Source of the DNA: Humulus lupulus
Taxonomy: Eukaryota; Streptophyta; Magnoliopsida; Rosales; Cannabaceae
Reading direction: 5' to 3'
Length of the DNA: 64,000 nucleotides
NCBI RefSeq assembly: GCF_963169125.1
Contig: NC_084799.1
Location: 106,159,143 to 106,223,142, forward strand
A program made the position numbers and the translations under genes. Shown here one piece after another: positions 34,955-46,626 of this stretch. Numbering within the stretch: position 1 is the stretch's first letter; every line of letters begins with the position of its first letter. The notes beneath the pieces are model-generated. The model had not been told where the DNA came from, ran no database searches, and saw only the letters and a list, made by a program, of their open reading frames with translations.

Positions 34955-37332
34955 ATGATGAATAAGTTTCTTACCCCAACTTCCACCCAATTAGGTGAAG
35001 TGCTTGATACCACAAACACTACCCCAAACACCACCACAAACACTACCCCAAACACCACCACAAACACAACTCCTATTGAGCTTAAGTCACCCAAAAAAAA
35101 AAAGCAATGATGAACCAACCAAATCTAGGAAAAAGCCAACTAGGAACTCTACTGTTTGAGATCACTTTACAAAAGTGAATGACGGGAATTCTAAAGACCC
35201 TAGATTCACTTGTAATTATTGTGGGAAAGATTATTCTTGTTATAGTAGGAGAGTTGGAACAAGTAGTTTGTGGGTCCATTTGAACAACCAATGCAAGAAG
35301 TATCCATATAGGGTAGCTGATAAAAAACAAAAATTGCTTTCATTTCAAAGTGCTAATGATGGAGAGGGAAATTTGTTGGCTGTGACATTTAATAAGGAGA
35401 GATGTCGAAAAGCCTTAGCTCGGTTTGTGGTGAAAGACGAGCAATCCTTTAATGTTGTAGAAGGTAAAGGTTTTAGGGAGTTTGTTCAGGAGTTGCAACC
35501 CAAGTTTCTTGTCCCTAGTAGAATGACTGTTACTAGGGATATATTCCAGTTGTTTTGTGATGAGGGGGTTAAGTTGAAGAAGGAGTTAACCAAGGTTGGG
35601 CAAAGATTATGTTTAAAAACTAATTGTTGGACATCTTCCACCCAAATGGCTTATATGTGTCTCATTGCACACTATGTTGATAGTGATTGGCATTTGCAAA
35701 ATAGAATTATAAATTTTTGTCAAATATATAATCACAAGGGTGAAACTATTGGTAAGGTGATAGAAGCTTGTTTGCTTGGTTGGGAGTAGAAAAGATCTTT
35801 GTTGTGACTGTTGATAATGCATCAGTTAATGATGTAGTTGTTGGTTATGTAAAGAGGAGGGTTAATGCATGGAATGGGTCTGTTCTTGATGGTGATTTTA
35901 TGCATTTGAGGTGTGGTGCTCACATAATAAATCTAATTGTGAATGAGGGGTTGAAAGACATGCATGATTCAATTGCTGCCATTCGCAATTGTGTGAGATA
36001 TATTCGGTCATCTCCTGCAAGATTGCAAAAATTTAAAGCTTGTGTGGAAAGGGAAAGAATTGATTACAAGGGGTGGATGGTTTTAGATGTCCCTACAAGG
36101 TGGAACTCCACTTTTATGATGTTAAATGTGGCTCTTAAATTTGAAAAAGCTTTTGCAAGGTATGAGGAGGAAGATGATAAATTTTTAAGTTGCTTCATGG
36201 AAAATGAAAATGGGAAGAAAATGATTGGACCACCAAGTTCTAGTGATTGGGAGAGTGCTATGATTTTTGTTAAATTTATTTCCACTTTTTATGAAGTTAC
36301 TCTAAAATTTAGTGGCACCTTGCATGTAACTTCCAACAACTTCTACCATGAGATTTATGAAATTCACACTCAATTGAATGATTTGGCTGCTAGTAGTGAT
36401 CCTTTGTTATCGACCATGGCTGCTAGTATGAAAAAGATATATGAAAAATATTGGGGAAATTCATAAAGCATCAATCCTTTGTTGTTTTTGGCTGTTGTGC
36501 TTGATCCAAGGTATAAGTTGAAGTATTTGAAGTATTTTTTGAGACTGTTTATGATGATGAAACCGTTGTGAAGATTGTTGTCAAGGTGGAACAAATCCTT
36601 CAACGATTGTACAGTTGTTATAATGTTGAGGGTGAGAGAGATGGTGATAAGGTTAGTTGCTGATTTTTTTTTATTTATTTTCATTGGTTTTAATATGTTA
36701 TTGTTTGTTGAGTTGTTGTTTGTATTTCTTTTTCAGGTTAGCAAAAGTGACTCACCACCAAAGAGTGATGGCAAAGAAATTCGTAGGAGGAGATTATTGG
36801 AAAATTATTTGCAACAACAACAAATGTTTGTAACTGAGAAAATGAATGATGTTGACAAATACTTGGCTGAAGAACTAGTCAATCCAATGACTTTCTCATT
36901 TGATATCCTACTTTGGTAGAAGGGTAATTCTAATAGGTATAAGATTTTATCTATGATTGCTAAAGATGTTCTTGTTATCCTTGTGTCTACTGTGGCTTCT
37001 GAATATGCGTTTAGTACTAGTGGACGTATTTTGGACTCATTTAAGAGTTCTTTGAGTCAAAAAATGGCGGAGGCACTAGTATGCACTAAATGTTGGTTGA
37101 GGGGAGTCATGAAGGGATTCAATCAATGGAGTATTTGGATGAAATACAATCTTATGTGTTTCTTGAAGAAGGTAAATAACTAAATAGATTGATTTGATAA
37201 TAGTGTTATTTGTTTTATGCTTATTTATTTTTCAATAAATTATTTAACTTATGTTTTTTAATTGTAGAAGAAAACAAACCCAAGGCCAAGGCAACATCAA
37301 ATGAGAAGACCAAGACTGTTATTGTTGATTGA
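34955..37332 (+). pseudogene. hAT transposase (BED zinc finger, hATC dimerisation domain)
   Basis: ATG at 34955 (MMNKFLTPTSTQLGEVLD), then an Asn/Thr/Pro repeat from a duplicated 24-bp unit. An A11 run and a TGA at 35158 (expected Trp) break the frame. The BED finger has FTCNYCGKDYSC...WVHLNNQCKKYP. The catalytic part includes TVDNASVNDVVVGYVKR, LRCGAHIINLIVNEGL and DVPTRWNSTFMMLN. The hATC domain has STVASEYAFSTSGRILDSFK, with a TAG at 36917 (expected Trp). Two introns are visible with GT-AG ends: 36652-36736 and 37172-37267. The last exon ends at 37332. Frames shift near 35790, 36465 and 37120, so it is inactive. Confidence 0.85.
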
Positions 37333-37770
37333 TGGATTCAATTTTTTTTTATTTTGGTTGAACTTTTTTGGACTTATGTTATGGATGATTGTAATAACTT
37401 TAGGACTTATGTTTGGATGATTGTAATGTTTTGGGTGGTTAGATTTTAACCACTAGGACTTCATTTTCTTATTTTTATGTTTTAATTTAATCATCTTTTT
37501 TCAAAATTCGGATAAGAATTATTGATTTTGAAAATTAAACATCATAGGAATTTTAAACTTTTAATATTTAAAAATTATGTATGACCCAATCAACCAAACC
37601 TAACCCAACCTACAATGTAAATAGTAGGGTTGGGTTATACAATAAAAATATTTTGAATGGGTTATGATTCTCTAAGCCGATGTAATTGGGTTGGCTCATT
37701 CAAATGTCCTCAACTCGGCCAACCCAACCCATGTGCAGCCCTAGAATTAAAGCATTAGTTTCAATTAGTG

Positions 37771-37782
37771 CAGGTGGGAGTT
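37771..37782 (+). other. Polypurine tract of Copia-3
   Basis: CAGGTGGGAGTT directly before the 3' LTR, the plus-strand priming site in Copia elements. The hAT target lies only about 20 bp upstream. Confidence 0.8.
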
Positions 37783-39614
37783 TGTTGGGGTTTTATGCCC
37801 TAATTAAAACTCAATTTCTTTGTAATCTCATTTTATTATCAATAAAAGAATAGAAATTATTTTTTGACTTGGTCAATCACTTTGCTCACATGTTTTATTT
37901 TCATGATTATTTGTTTAATATAAACTTCTATTAAATCCCCAGCATATAGCTAATCACATTTATAGTGACGTAATCACAGTGGAATATAAATATGATTATA
38001 TGTTCAAAATAAGTTAGTCTTAAGATTAGTCAGTGCACAGGATTTACACTGACTTGCCAATCGAAGATATGATCTACTTACACATTGCAGTGTTATGATC
38101 TTTCCAGAACATTAGCAAAGTAGATAAGATCGGATGTATTTGTTACATCGGACTGGACCGATATTGACAGTAGATAGTATAAGTAAGCATATCGTTATTA
38201 TCTATTCTAGTCATATCATATAGTTGACCATAGGTCAATTCAATATCAAATTTTAGGGGTTAGTACTCTAACTGATTGTATTATTTGAGTTCTTTGACTT
38301 GTTCGTTAACAGCTTACCCTACGGACTAGCCCATACTTACATCTTGGGAACTCGGTAGTATAATTGAGTGGGAGTGTTAATCATAGATAAGAACATCTGT
38401 AGCTTCTGATGAAGAAGTGAAATGATGGTTTCCTTTTAGTTTGGTTCAAGGTGTTAAATGATAGAGATCTCATTTCAGTAATTAATATAAATTTACTGAA
38501 ATATCATTTACAAGGAACTAAATGTTTTAAGGATAAAATACAATGAGGGGTAAAATAGTATTTTAGTCCCATCTCATTGTAGACCGTCTATAGAGGATTG
38601 AGTGACAATTATGGTTCTAACAATGGATAATTAATAGCGTATCTATATTTGTTATAGAGCGTTCTATGAATTCAAGAGTGCAATTCCGAGTCTTTAGTGA
38701 AGTGACGAGGAATTAATAAGTTAGTAAACTTATTTGTTAGATTTATAATAACTTATTAGAGCTTGATTTCATAGGCCCATGGTCCCCACTGTATCTTGGA
38801 TAAAATCATCTAGATAGTCTCAATTAATTGATTAATTATCAATTAGAATTATCAAAGTCGACCAGGTCAATTTTTGATAGTTTCACAGAGTTATACAATT
38901 CAGAGGAAAAAAAGAGAAATTAGGGCAGATTTATTAATTAAGATAAATTAGTTTCTAAATTAATAAATAAGTTTAAATCAAGGTTCAAATTATAAATAAT
39001 TAATTTTATAAAGGATTTTAATAATTATTTAATTAATTAAATCAATAGAAAATAATACAGGTCTTGATTTTAAGTCCAACAGGCTTATAATCAAATGGGA
39101 AATTTCATGGGCCTAAAGCCCATGATAATTTCGAACTAGGGTTGATTATTGGTTATTATTTTATTGAGTTTTTAATTAAATAAGTGACCTAATTGAGTCT
39201 ATAAAAGGTATGCTAAGAGAGAGTTGAAATCACAAGTTTCTGATATGTTTTAGATTCTCTCTAAACACAAGCCCTTTTCTAAGCCTTATTGTTCTTTTCT
39301 TTTCTTCTCTTTGTTTCTATCTCATGTGTCAAGAATTTCCCACTCTAGTCTAGCTGATTCTAAGGATACTTTGGAAGGTTGTGAAGAAAACTAAAGATCG
39401 GTTCAGTTTCTTGGTAATACTCTGCGACAGAAAGGAAACAAGGGTTAGAGAAACTGAAGGAAGGACTCATTCATTTGCGTATAATGTAAGTATTCTTATC
39501 ATTATTTCTCTTTGAATTAAATTTTAGAAACATGTTCTAGGTTTTCTCATATTAACTTGTTTAATATTAGATCTACATGAAAATAAATAAAGATCCTGTA
39601 TATGTTTCCTAACA
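37783..39614 (+). repeat. 3' LTR of Copia-3
   Basis: 1832 bp, starting TGTTGGGGTTTTATGCCCTA and ending GTTTCCTAACA. It matches the 5' LTR with scattered substitutions. TATA box at 39200-39207. No coding sequence. Confidence 0.9.
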
Positions 39615-40434
39615 GAAACTTCCCAAATTTCAGTTGGAGAGATTCTAACCAAGCTCAATCGTCTAGAAACCAATGGAGAAATGAGCATCAAGCTCAACCA
39701 CCCATAGTGTATTCTGCGCCTCAATACAATGCTCATCCACAAAGAAATTCTATTGAGAATACCCTTCATGCATTCATAGAGGAACAAACCAAATTAAATA
39801 ACCAAATGATGGAAGAAATCAAGGAAATGAAAAGTTAATTTTCAAAACTGACTGGATCCTTGGCTATTTCTAAAAAAGGCAAAATTCCTTCCCAACCTCT
39901 ATTCAATGCACAAGGGCAACATATGGCCCAATCCTCCAACTCCAACAATCAAAACATTAAAGAGGTCAATGCCATCACAACTAGAAGTTGTAAAACTTTA
40001 GAAGATCCATCCATTAAGACAACTACTTCAAGCACTCCAAATGATATTCATGTGAGTGCACCACCCAATGCTTTTGCAAAAGGTCCATTTCCTCGGGCTT
40101 TGAAACCTGTTGGGAAAATTCCTGATAACCAAGCTAAAATTCTTGAGCACTTGACACAAGTGAAGATATATTTTCCTTTGCTTCACATCATAAAACAAGT
40201 GTCATCTTATGCCAAAATCATCAAGGATCTATGCACTGCAAAAAAATAAGCACCATGTGAAGAATATTTCTTTCTTGACTAAGCAAGTAAGTGTGGTGAT
40301 TAAACAAAAGACACCGCCAAAATATAAAGATCCTGGTTGTCCCACCATTTCTTGCCAAATTGGGACTCATGAAGTCAGTCAAGCTTTACTTGATCTTGGC
40401 GCAAGTGTAAATCACATGCCTTACTCTGTGTACT
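39615..40434 (+). pseudogene. gag: gag C-terminus and protease N-part of the Athila-like element
   Basis: Resumes Athila gag with RNFPNFSWRDSNQAQ, the segment that normally precedes the Gln-rich gag tail (LHAFIEEQTKLNNQMMEEI). A TAA at 39836 and a frame change at about 40245 interrupt it. The aspartic protease begins with CPTISCQIGTHEVSQALLDL and the active-site motif DLGASVNHMP near 40391-40420. The frame is cut at 40434 by a solo LTR and continues at 42864. In relatives this protease processes gag and pol. Confidence 0.8.
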
Positions 40435-42858
40435 TGTAACGTCCCAAATTCCCTAATATGGCTTAGTCCTTGGATTAGTAGGCCAAAAGGGCAATAATTG
40501 ATTTAATGTGTTATTACGTGACTATATGCATGATTATGTGTGTTGTATTATTATATGACTGTATTTGCATATATGTGGGTCGTTTCTTATAAGAAGGTCA
40601 TTTTCATAATTATGGCATGTTGAGGGCGTATTTGTATATTTATGTGCATGTATGTGATATATGGGTGAGATTACATTATTATGTGCTTATATTTGAGCTA
40701 TTCGGCATGAGACTATCCTAGGAAGCAAGATAGCAGTTTAGTCATAACAGGATTAATTACCGAGCTCAGAGTGAGCCTAGGGGTATGTTGGTACTTAGTA
40801 CATTACCGGGATTGAGCGGGTAATGGGAAATGATTTGATAATTATTTGAGGATATTGGGAGTAACGGGAATTAAGAGACATTAATTATGATTAATGGGGT
40901 AGGTGGTAATGACAAAATTTCCCTTGGGTGGCTTTGAGGGAATAGGTTGGCTCTAGGGGCATTTTGGTCATTTTAGGCTATTAGATAGGCTTAACTAAAG
41001 GTTGGTTGTAGAAAGAACCAAGGAAAACAGAAAAAAGGCTTTCTCTATCTTCTCTATCGATTACTTCCATTCTCTCTCTCTCTCTCTCGATTTTATTGTT
41101 GAAGCTAAGCTAGAGGATTCAAGCTTAAGGTTTTGAGGCTTAAGGGTTTGGAATTGAGTTACAACAATCGAAGGGATTAAGATCACAGCTGAGGTAAAGA
41201 ACTTTCAAACTCTGTTTTTGGTTGGTTTTAGTTATGTTTGAACTTGAGAGTTTTAGGTTGTGAATTGAGTATTTGGTGGTGTTGTGAGTGTTTCTAAGTT
41301 TGGGTTTATTGCTGGATTGGCAATGATGTGGTTTTGAGGTTTGGTTTTGATATTGGGATTGTTTGCAAGTATTTTGGGCTGACTTTGAATTGAAGGAAAT
41401 GCAGGGGAGCTAGGTTCGCGGGGTCAAGTCGTGGCTGAGTTCTTGGGCGCCGCAACCTAAGCGAACCCCAGAGCCTTGATAGGGTTCTATCTGCATAGCG
41501 CACCACGACCCTCAAGGGCAAGTCATGCCCCATCCCTGACACCCAAACAGGGGGAGCTGTTTGTCTTGGAGGTGCACCGTGGACCTTGGGGGGGTAGGTC
41601 ACGTCCTGCCTGTTCTTTTTAAGCCCATGTTGGTTTTAAGAGCAGGTTTTCAAACCTTAAGGCTCGGGATCGAATCTACTACCCGGTTTGGTAGAATTCG
41701 ACGTCCTAGGGGCTAGGAATCGGTCCAGGAATCTTTTATTACTCATTTTATTGATGAGATTTCATATTTGGTTATGATTAGGTTACCGCTAAGGGCCTAA
41801 GGTCAGGATAGTGCTCAAGGGTCGTTCTTAACTTATTTTACGCTGAAGCCTGAGGTAAGAAAATTCCACCCATTATGTGACATACATGATTATTGTTGAA
41901 GCATGTTGAATGCTATATATATGGATATATATTGCATTATGAATGCTTGGTTTCATTGTTACTTGAGAAACACACTGACTTCTCAATCAGAAACGGCAAT
42001 AATGCTGAGTGCTGATCGTGAAGCTCTAACTTATCAGTCAGGATCGACAATAGTACTGAGCGTTGGTTGTATGGCATTGACTTATGAGTCAAGAGTGGCA
42101 ATAGCACAGCGAGTGTTGGTCGATATGATTAGATATAATCAAGAGAGCATTATATGCTCGTCCGACCCCATGGTCGAAGAAAACTAAAGCACTTGGCTAG
42201 TCTATGGCTAGTTACTCAGCACCAAGGCTAAAAGGCCCAGGTGACTTGATGGTCACATGGCTTACAATATAGGTCCCCAGGATGACTTAACAGTCTTCTA
42301 TTCAGGGCGCAGGACCCCAGGATGACTAAATAGTCCTCTATACAGGGTGCAGGACCCCAGGATGACTTAACAGTCATCGATTCAGGGCACAGGGCCCCAT
42401 GATCATTTATTAATACTTGTATACATCCAGTAATAAGTTTTTTTCTAAGCATTGGCTCACGGGTGCTATGTTGTGCAGGTAAAGGGAAAGAAAAGCTTAC
42501 CCAGCTGTGAGTGGAGAGCTTAGGTGGCGACGTGTACATATGCGACCGCTTGACCACCACGGCCAAGGTGTTTTAGGGGAACTAGGGTTTAACCCTATTT
42601 CTGCCACTTAGGTCGGTGGATTTGTAACTTTTGAATTGTAATGACCATTTTGGACTGTAAACAACTTTGTAAGCACTATTATGGGATCCCATGTACAACT
42701 TAACATTTTAAATAAAATATTAATTCCTTTTGACCGAATTTTTAACCCTGACCATTAATAACACTTAGATGCACGTTTATGACCTAATGACTCATTTAGC
42801 GAGTTAAGCACTATTTAATATACACAATGTGATAGTCTTGGTTATCCAAGGTGGTATA
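40435..42858 (+). mobile_element. Solo LTR of the TGTAACG group, 2424 bp
   Basis: Starts TGTAACGTCCCAAATTCCC and ends AAGGTGGTATA, where the terminal CA has mutated to TA. The 5-bp TSD GTACT is at 40430-40434 and 42859-42863. It interrupts the Athila protease, whose reading continues beyond it. It has a CT-repeat at 41070-41090, diverged tandem units around AGTCAG/GAGTCAAG (41965-42110) and of about 50 bp (42227-42410), and intron-like signals (donor GAG|GTAAGAAAA at 41855, acceptor TTGTGCAG|GTAAAG at 42478). Frames inside it have no recognisable product. Confidence 0.85.
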
Positions 42859-42863
42859 GTACT

Positions 42864-43540
42864 CGCAACTCGGTCTTGGAGAAATGAAGCCAACATCTGT
42901 TGTGCTATAGCTTGTTGATGGCTCGACCAAAAAGCCTAGGGGTATTGTTGAGGATGTTATAGTTAAAATTGAAATATTCTATTACCCCATGGACTTTCTT
43001 ATTCTTGATACCCAATCTGTGGTAAACATGGAGTCAAAAATTCCTATTATCCTCGGAAGACCATTCCTTGCTACTTCAAATACTTTAATCAATTGTCGGA
43101 ATGGCCTAATGAAGATATTGTTTGGAAATAGGATGCTTTAGGTAAATATTCTCCACATTGGAAAACAACCCCGAGATGATGACGAGTGTTATGAAACTTT
43201 TATGATTGACACTCTAATTCTCAAGGAGATTCAATTGCGAAGCAATTTTGATAATCTTGATGAACTCCTCATTTTTTCTGATTATGAAAGTCCCAACCTT
43301 GTTGAGTCCACTCTTCTAATTTTTTATCATAAAGACTCACAACACAGAGGGATACAATTTTGGAAGCCCTGCTTTGAGGAGCTACCTCATGAGAGGGCAC
43401 ATCCAAAAACTTCAATTGAAAAGGTTCCAATTGTTCAATTGACCCAACTACCCGAGGGTTTGAAACATGTCTTCTTCGGAGATGGTGAAACCTTTCCAAT
43501 TATCATCTCGTCCAACCTTCAAAATTCTCAAAAATTGTAG
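42864..43540 (+). pseudogene. pol: Protease C-part and linker of the Athila-like pol
   Basis: Continues the protease with LGLGEMKPTSVVL, a TAG stop at 42908, then STKKPRGIVEDVIVKI, FYYPMDFLILD and ESKIPIILGRPFLATSNTLI, the last being the standard C-terminal protease motif. A stop at 43138 is followed by a 112-codon frame (43202-43540) corresponding to the variable linker before RT. Confidence 0.8.
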
Positions 43541-44955
43541 TTACTCAAGCTACTAAGAACGCATAAATTTTTGATAGGTTGGACGCTTACTGATATCAGA
43601 GGTATTGGCCCTTTAATTTTCTCCCATCGAATCAATCTAGAGGATGAGGCTATCCCTCGAAGAGATCCTCAAAGGTGACTAAACCCCATAACGAAAGAAG
43701 TCGTGAAAAATGAAATTTTGAAATTGCTAGACACTGGTATCATCTATCCAGTGGCCGACAACAAATGGGTTAGTCCCACTCAGGTAGTACCTAAGAAATC
43801 GGGTGTCACCGTTGTTCAAAATGAAAAAAGGGGCCCATGTCCCCACAAGAACTATGATGGCATGGCGCATGTGCATTGATTATAGAAAATTAAATGTCCC
43901 CTCTCCCAAAGATCATTTTCCGCTCCCATTCATTGATCAAATCCTTGAGTGTGTAGTTGGTCATCCTTTCTATTGCTTTCTTAAATGATATTTAGGCTAT
44001 TATCAAATCGAGATTGCATTAGAGGAACAAGATAAGATCACTTTCACTTGTCCTTTCGGCACTTATGCTTTCAGGCGTATGCCATTTTTGTTGTGTAATG
44101 CACCAACTACATTCCAATGATGCATGATGAGTATCTTCAATGACTTGATTGAAAAATCTATGGAAGTATTCATGGATGACTTAACTATCTTTGGAAAATC
44201 TTGATACTTGCCTTCTAAACCTTGAAGCCATTTTAAAACGATGCATTGCGAAAGGCCTTATGCTTAATTGGGAGAAGTATCATTTCATGGTATCTTCCGG
44301 CATAGTCTTAGGCCACATTGTTTCTGAAAGAGGGATTGAGGTTGATCAATCCAAAATTGACCTCATCTCGAAATTTCCTACCCCTAAGACTGTCGAAGAC
44401 ATTAGGTCATTCCTTGGTCATGCTGGATTTTATCGAAGGTACATACAAAAATTTTCAATGATTTCTCATCCATTATGAAACCTCCTAGCCAAGGATGCCA
44501 TCTTTGAGTGGATACCAAAGTGTGAGGATTCATTCTGAGCACTTGTGACCTCGTTCACTTTCGCTCCCATCATTTAATCACCCAATGGGAGTCTTCCTTT
44601 CGAAATCGTGTGTGGCGCTAGCAACTTTGCTGTGGGAGTTGTGTTTGGACAAAGAAGGGAGGGGGGACCCTTTGTTGTCTACTATGCAAGTCGAACTTTC
44701 AATAGTGTTCAAATGAACTATTCCACTACTGAAAAAGAGTTGCTTGCAGTGGTCTTTGCTCTTGACAAATTCTGAGCTTATCTAATTAGGTCCCCTATTA
44801 CGATCTTCATAGATCACTCCACCCTTAAGTATCTCCTTTCCAAAAAGGATGCTAAGGTGCACTTAATACAACGGATCATTCTCTTGCAAGAATTTGATAT
44901 AATGATCAAAGACAAGAAAGGTGTTGAAAATGTCATCGCGGACCACTTGTCCTGA
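43541..44955 (+). pseudogene. pol: Reverse transcriptase and RNase H of the Athila-like element
   Basis: RT segments in several frames: EILKLLDTGIIYPVADNKWV, WRMCIDYRKLNV, YYQIEIALEEQDKITFTCPF, AFRRMPFLLCNAPTTFQ and the active-site FMDDLTIFG near 44170-44195. The thumb and connection follow (LDTCLLNLEAILKRCIAKGL, TVEDIRSFLGHAGFYRRYI). RNase H includes FEIVCGASNFAVGVVFGQR and NYSTTEKELLAVVFALDKF, then ADHLS. At least six in-frame stops, several of them TGG to TGA or TAG changes, disable it. Confidence 0.85.
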
Positions 44956-44961
44956 CTTGAA

Positions 44962-45699
44962 TTGAGTGATCTCGCTGGTGGTCCACCATTTCATGATGAT
45001 TTCCCCGATGAACAATTGCTTTCTATTACTAAGTTACCGAGGTATGCTCACATTGTGAACTACTTAGGGACAGGTGAACTTCCTTCTGAGTGGAGTTCAC
45101 AAGATAAACGCAAATTACTGGTCGAGGTGCACAATTTCTTTTGGGATGACCCATACTTATTCAAGTATTGCCCTGACCAAATCATGGGAAGATGCATCCA
45201 CGATGATAAGGTGTCTAGTGTCCTGAATTTTTTCCACAATGATATGTGTGGTGGTCACTTTTCTGTGAAGAAAACCGCTGCAAAAATCTTACAATGCAGT
45301 CTTTATTGGCCCACTTTATTTAAAGACATCAATGATTTCTATCATTCTTGTATAAGGTTCCAAAAGTTAGGTTCCTTGTACCGTTGGCACATGATGCCCT
45401 TGAACCCAATTCTTGTTATCAAAATATTTTATTGTTGGGGGATAGACTTTATGGGACCATTTCCACCTTCTTTCGGCTACCTTTACATTTTTCTCGCTAT
45501 GGATTATGTTTCAAAATAGGTCAAGGCCATACCCTATCGAACTAATCATAGCACTACAGTTTTCAAATTCTTGAAAGAAAATGTGTTATCAAGGTTCAGT
45601 ACTCCTTGAGCTATAATCAGTGATCAAGGCACTCACTTTTGCTACAAATATTTTGAAGCATTATCCGTAAGTACAGTGTACTTTATAAAGTTGCAAATG
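44962..45699 (+). pseudogene. pol: Integrase N-terminal half of the Athila-like element
   Basis: 185 codons open to 45519. The zinc-binding HHCC domain spans DMCGGHFSVKKTAAKILQ to FYHSCIRFQK, with the last cysteine replaced by Phe. The catalytic core starts at WGIDFMGPFPPSFGYLYIFL (first Asp), a TAG follows YVSK, and SDQGTHFCYKYFEALS gives the second Asp. The core runs on through KYSVLYKVANAY to the insertion of a solo LTR at 45705; the glutamate is on the other side. Confidence 0.8.
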
Positions 45700-46111
45700 C
45701 CTATTGTGGATGCCAAAAATCCACCAAGTAAGAAAAACAAAAGAAGTTTCTAGTCCCTTAAAGAAGTAAGCAGCTAAGGGGCACCAAAGGCGCCAAGTAC
45801 GCGATGAAGGCAGAAGGTTATTATAGGCCATCAAAGTGTTAAACACTCGCAGGGCTCAAGGCCTCACGAGGTCATTCCAGGCCCCCAAGCCGCATCACCT
45901 TGTTAGACGCCTTTGTCATGCACACATGGCCCTTATCCATGCCCCTCGAAGTTAAGGCCCCAGCCTCGCGAACACTACTCCAGCAACACCCCGTTGCACC
46001 CCGCGCATACCAACACCTCATGCGCCTAGCCTTGCCCCGAGGTGTCCCACACCAAGGACCTCACGCCAAGAAGACATTTCGCACCTAGGATGTATCCCAT
46101 GTCTCACCAAG

Positions 46112-46626
46112 GCATGCGCCTCGCGCTCCGCCGCACCAGGGGCCTCGCGCCCGCGCGCACATGCGCCTCGCGCCCCGCGCGCACTAGGGGCCTCGCGCCC
46201 CGCGCGCACATGGGCCTCGCGCCCCGCGTGCACCAGGGGCCTCGCGCCCCGCGTGCACCAGGGGCCTCGCGCCCCGCGTGCACCAGGGGCCTCGCGCCCG
46301 CGCGCACATGCGCCTCGCGCCCCGCGCGCACCAGGGGCCTCGCGCCCGCGCGCAAATGCGCCTCGCGCCCGCGCGCACCAGGGGCCTTGCGCCCACGCGC
46401 ACATGCGCCTCGCGCCCGCGCGCACTAGGGGCCTCGCGCCCGCGCGCACATGCGCCTCGCGCCCCGTGCGCACCAGGGGCCTCGCGCCCCGCGCGCACAT
46501 GGGCCTCGCACCCCGCGCGCACCAGGGGCCTCGCGCCCGCGCGCACCAGGGGCCTCGCGCCCGCGCGCACCAGGGGCCTCGCGCCCACGCGCACATGGGC
46601 CTCGCGCCCGCGCGCACCAAGGGCTC
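46112..46626. repeat. GC-rich tandem array, 24-bp unit, about 21 copies
   Basis: Units alternate between two types, one with CACCAGGGGCCTCGCGCC and one with CACATGCGCCTCGCGCC, each with a CGCGCG-type linker. Unit length stays at 23-26 bp. No stop codon occurs in several frames, which explains the open frames such as 46018-46620 (minus) and 46278-46685 (plus). The abundance of CG/CHG sites predicts dense methylation. Confidence 0.9.

Larger units (their letters stand above)
33230..37743 (+). mobile_element. hAT DNA transposon, Ac/Tag2-like
   Basis: 4514 bp, with ends TAGGGTCGACAACCCAACCC and (reverse complement of the right end) TAGGGCTGCACATGGGTTGG. The 8-bp TSD is GAATTAAG (33222-33229) and GAATTAAA (37744-37751), one base different; 8 bp is the hAT length. 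Both subterminal regions are rich in AACCCAACC/GGTTGGGTT motifs, which in hAT elements often serve as transposase binding sites. It encodes a decayed BED-finger/hATC transposase. It is inserted in the last codons of Copia-3 pol. Confidence 0.85.
25564..39614 (+). mobile_element. Copia-3, Ty1/Copia element carrying an hAT insertion
   Basis: 5' LTR 25564-27302 (start missing), PBS 27305-27317, leader, gag-pol 29217-33221, an hAT element 33230-37743, purine tract CAGGTGGGAGTT, and 3' LTR 37783-39614. Gag, pre-integrase and leader resemble Copia-2, so the two belong to the same broad lineage. The right flank is GAAAC within Athila gag. The left TSD is gone because the first ~110 bp of the 5' LTR are missing at the Copia-2 junction. 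Confidence 0.9.
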
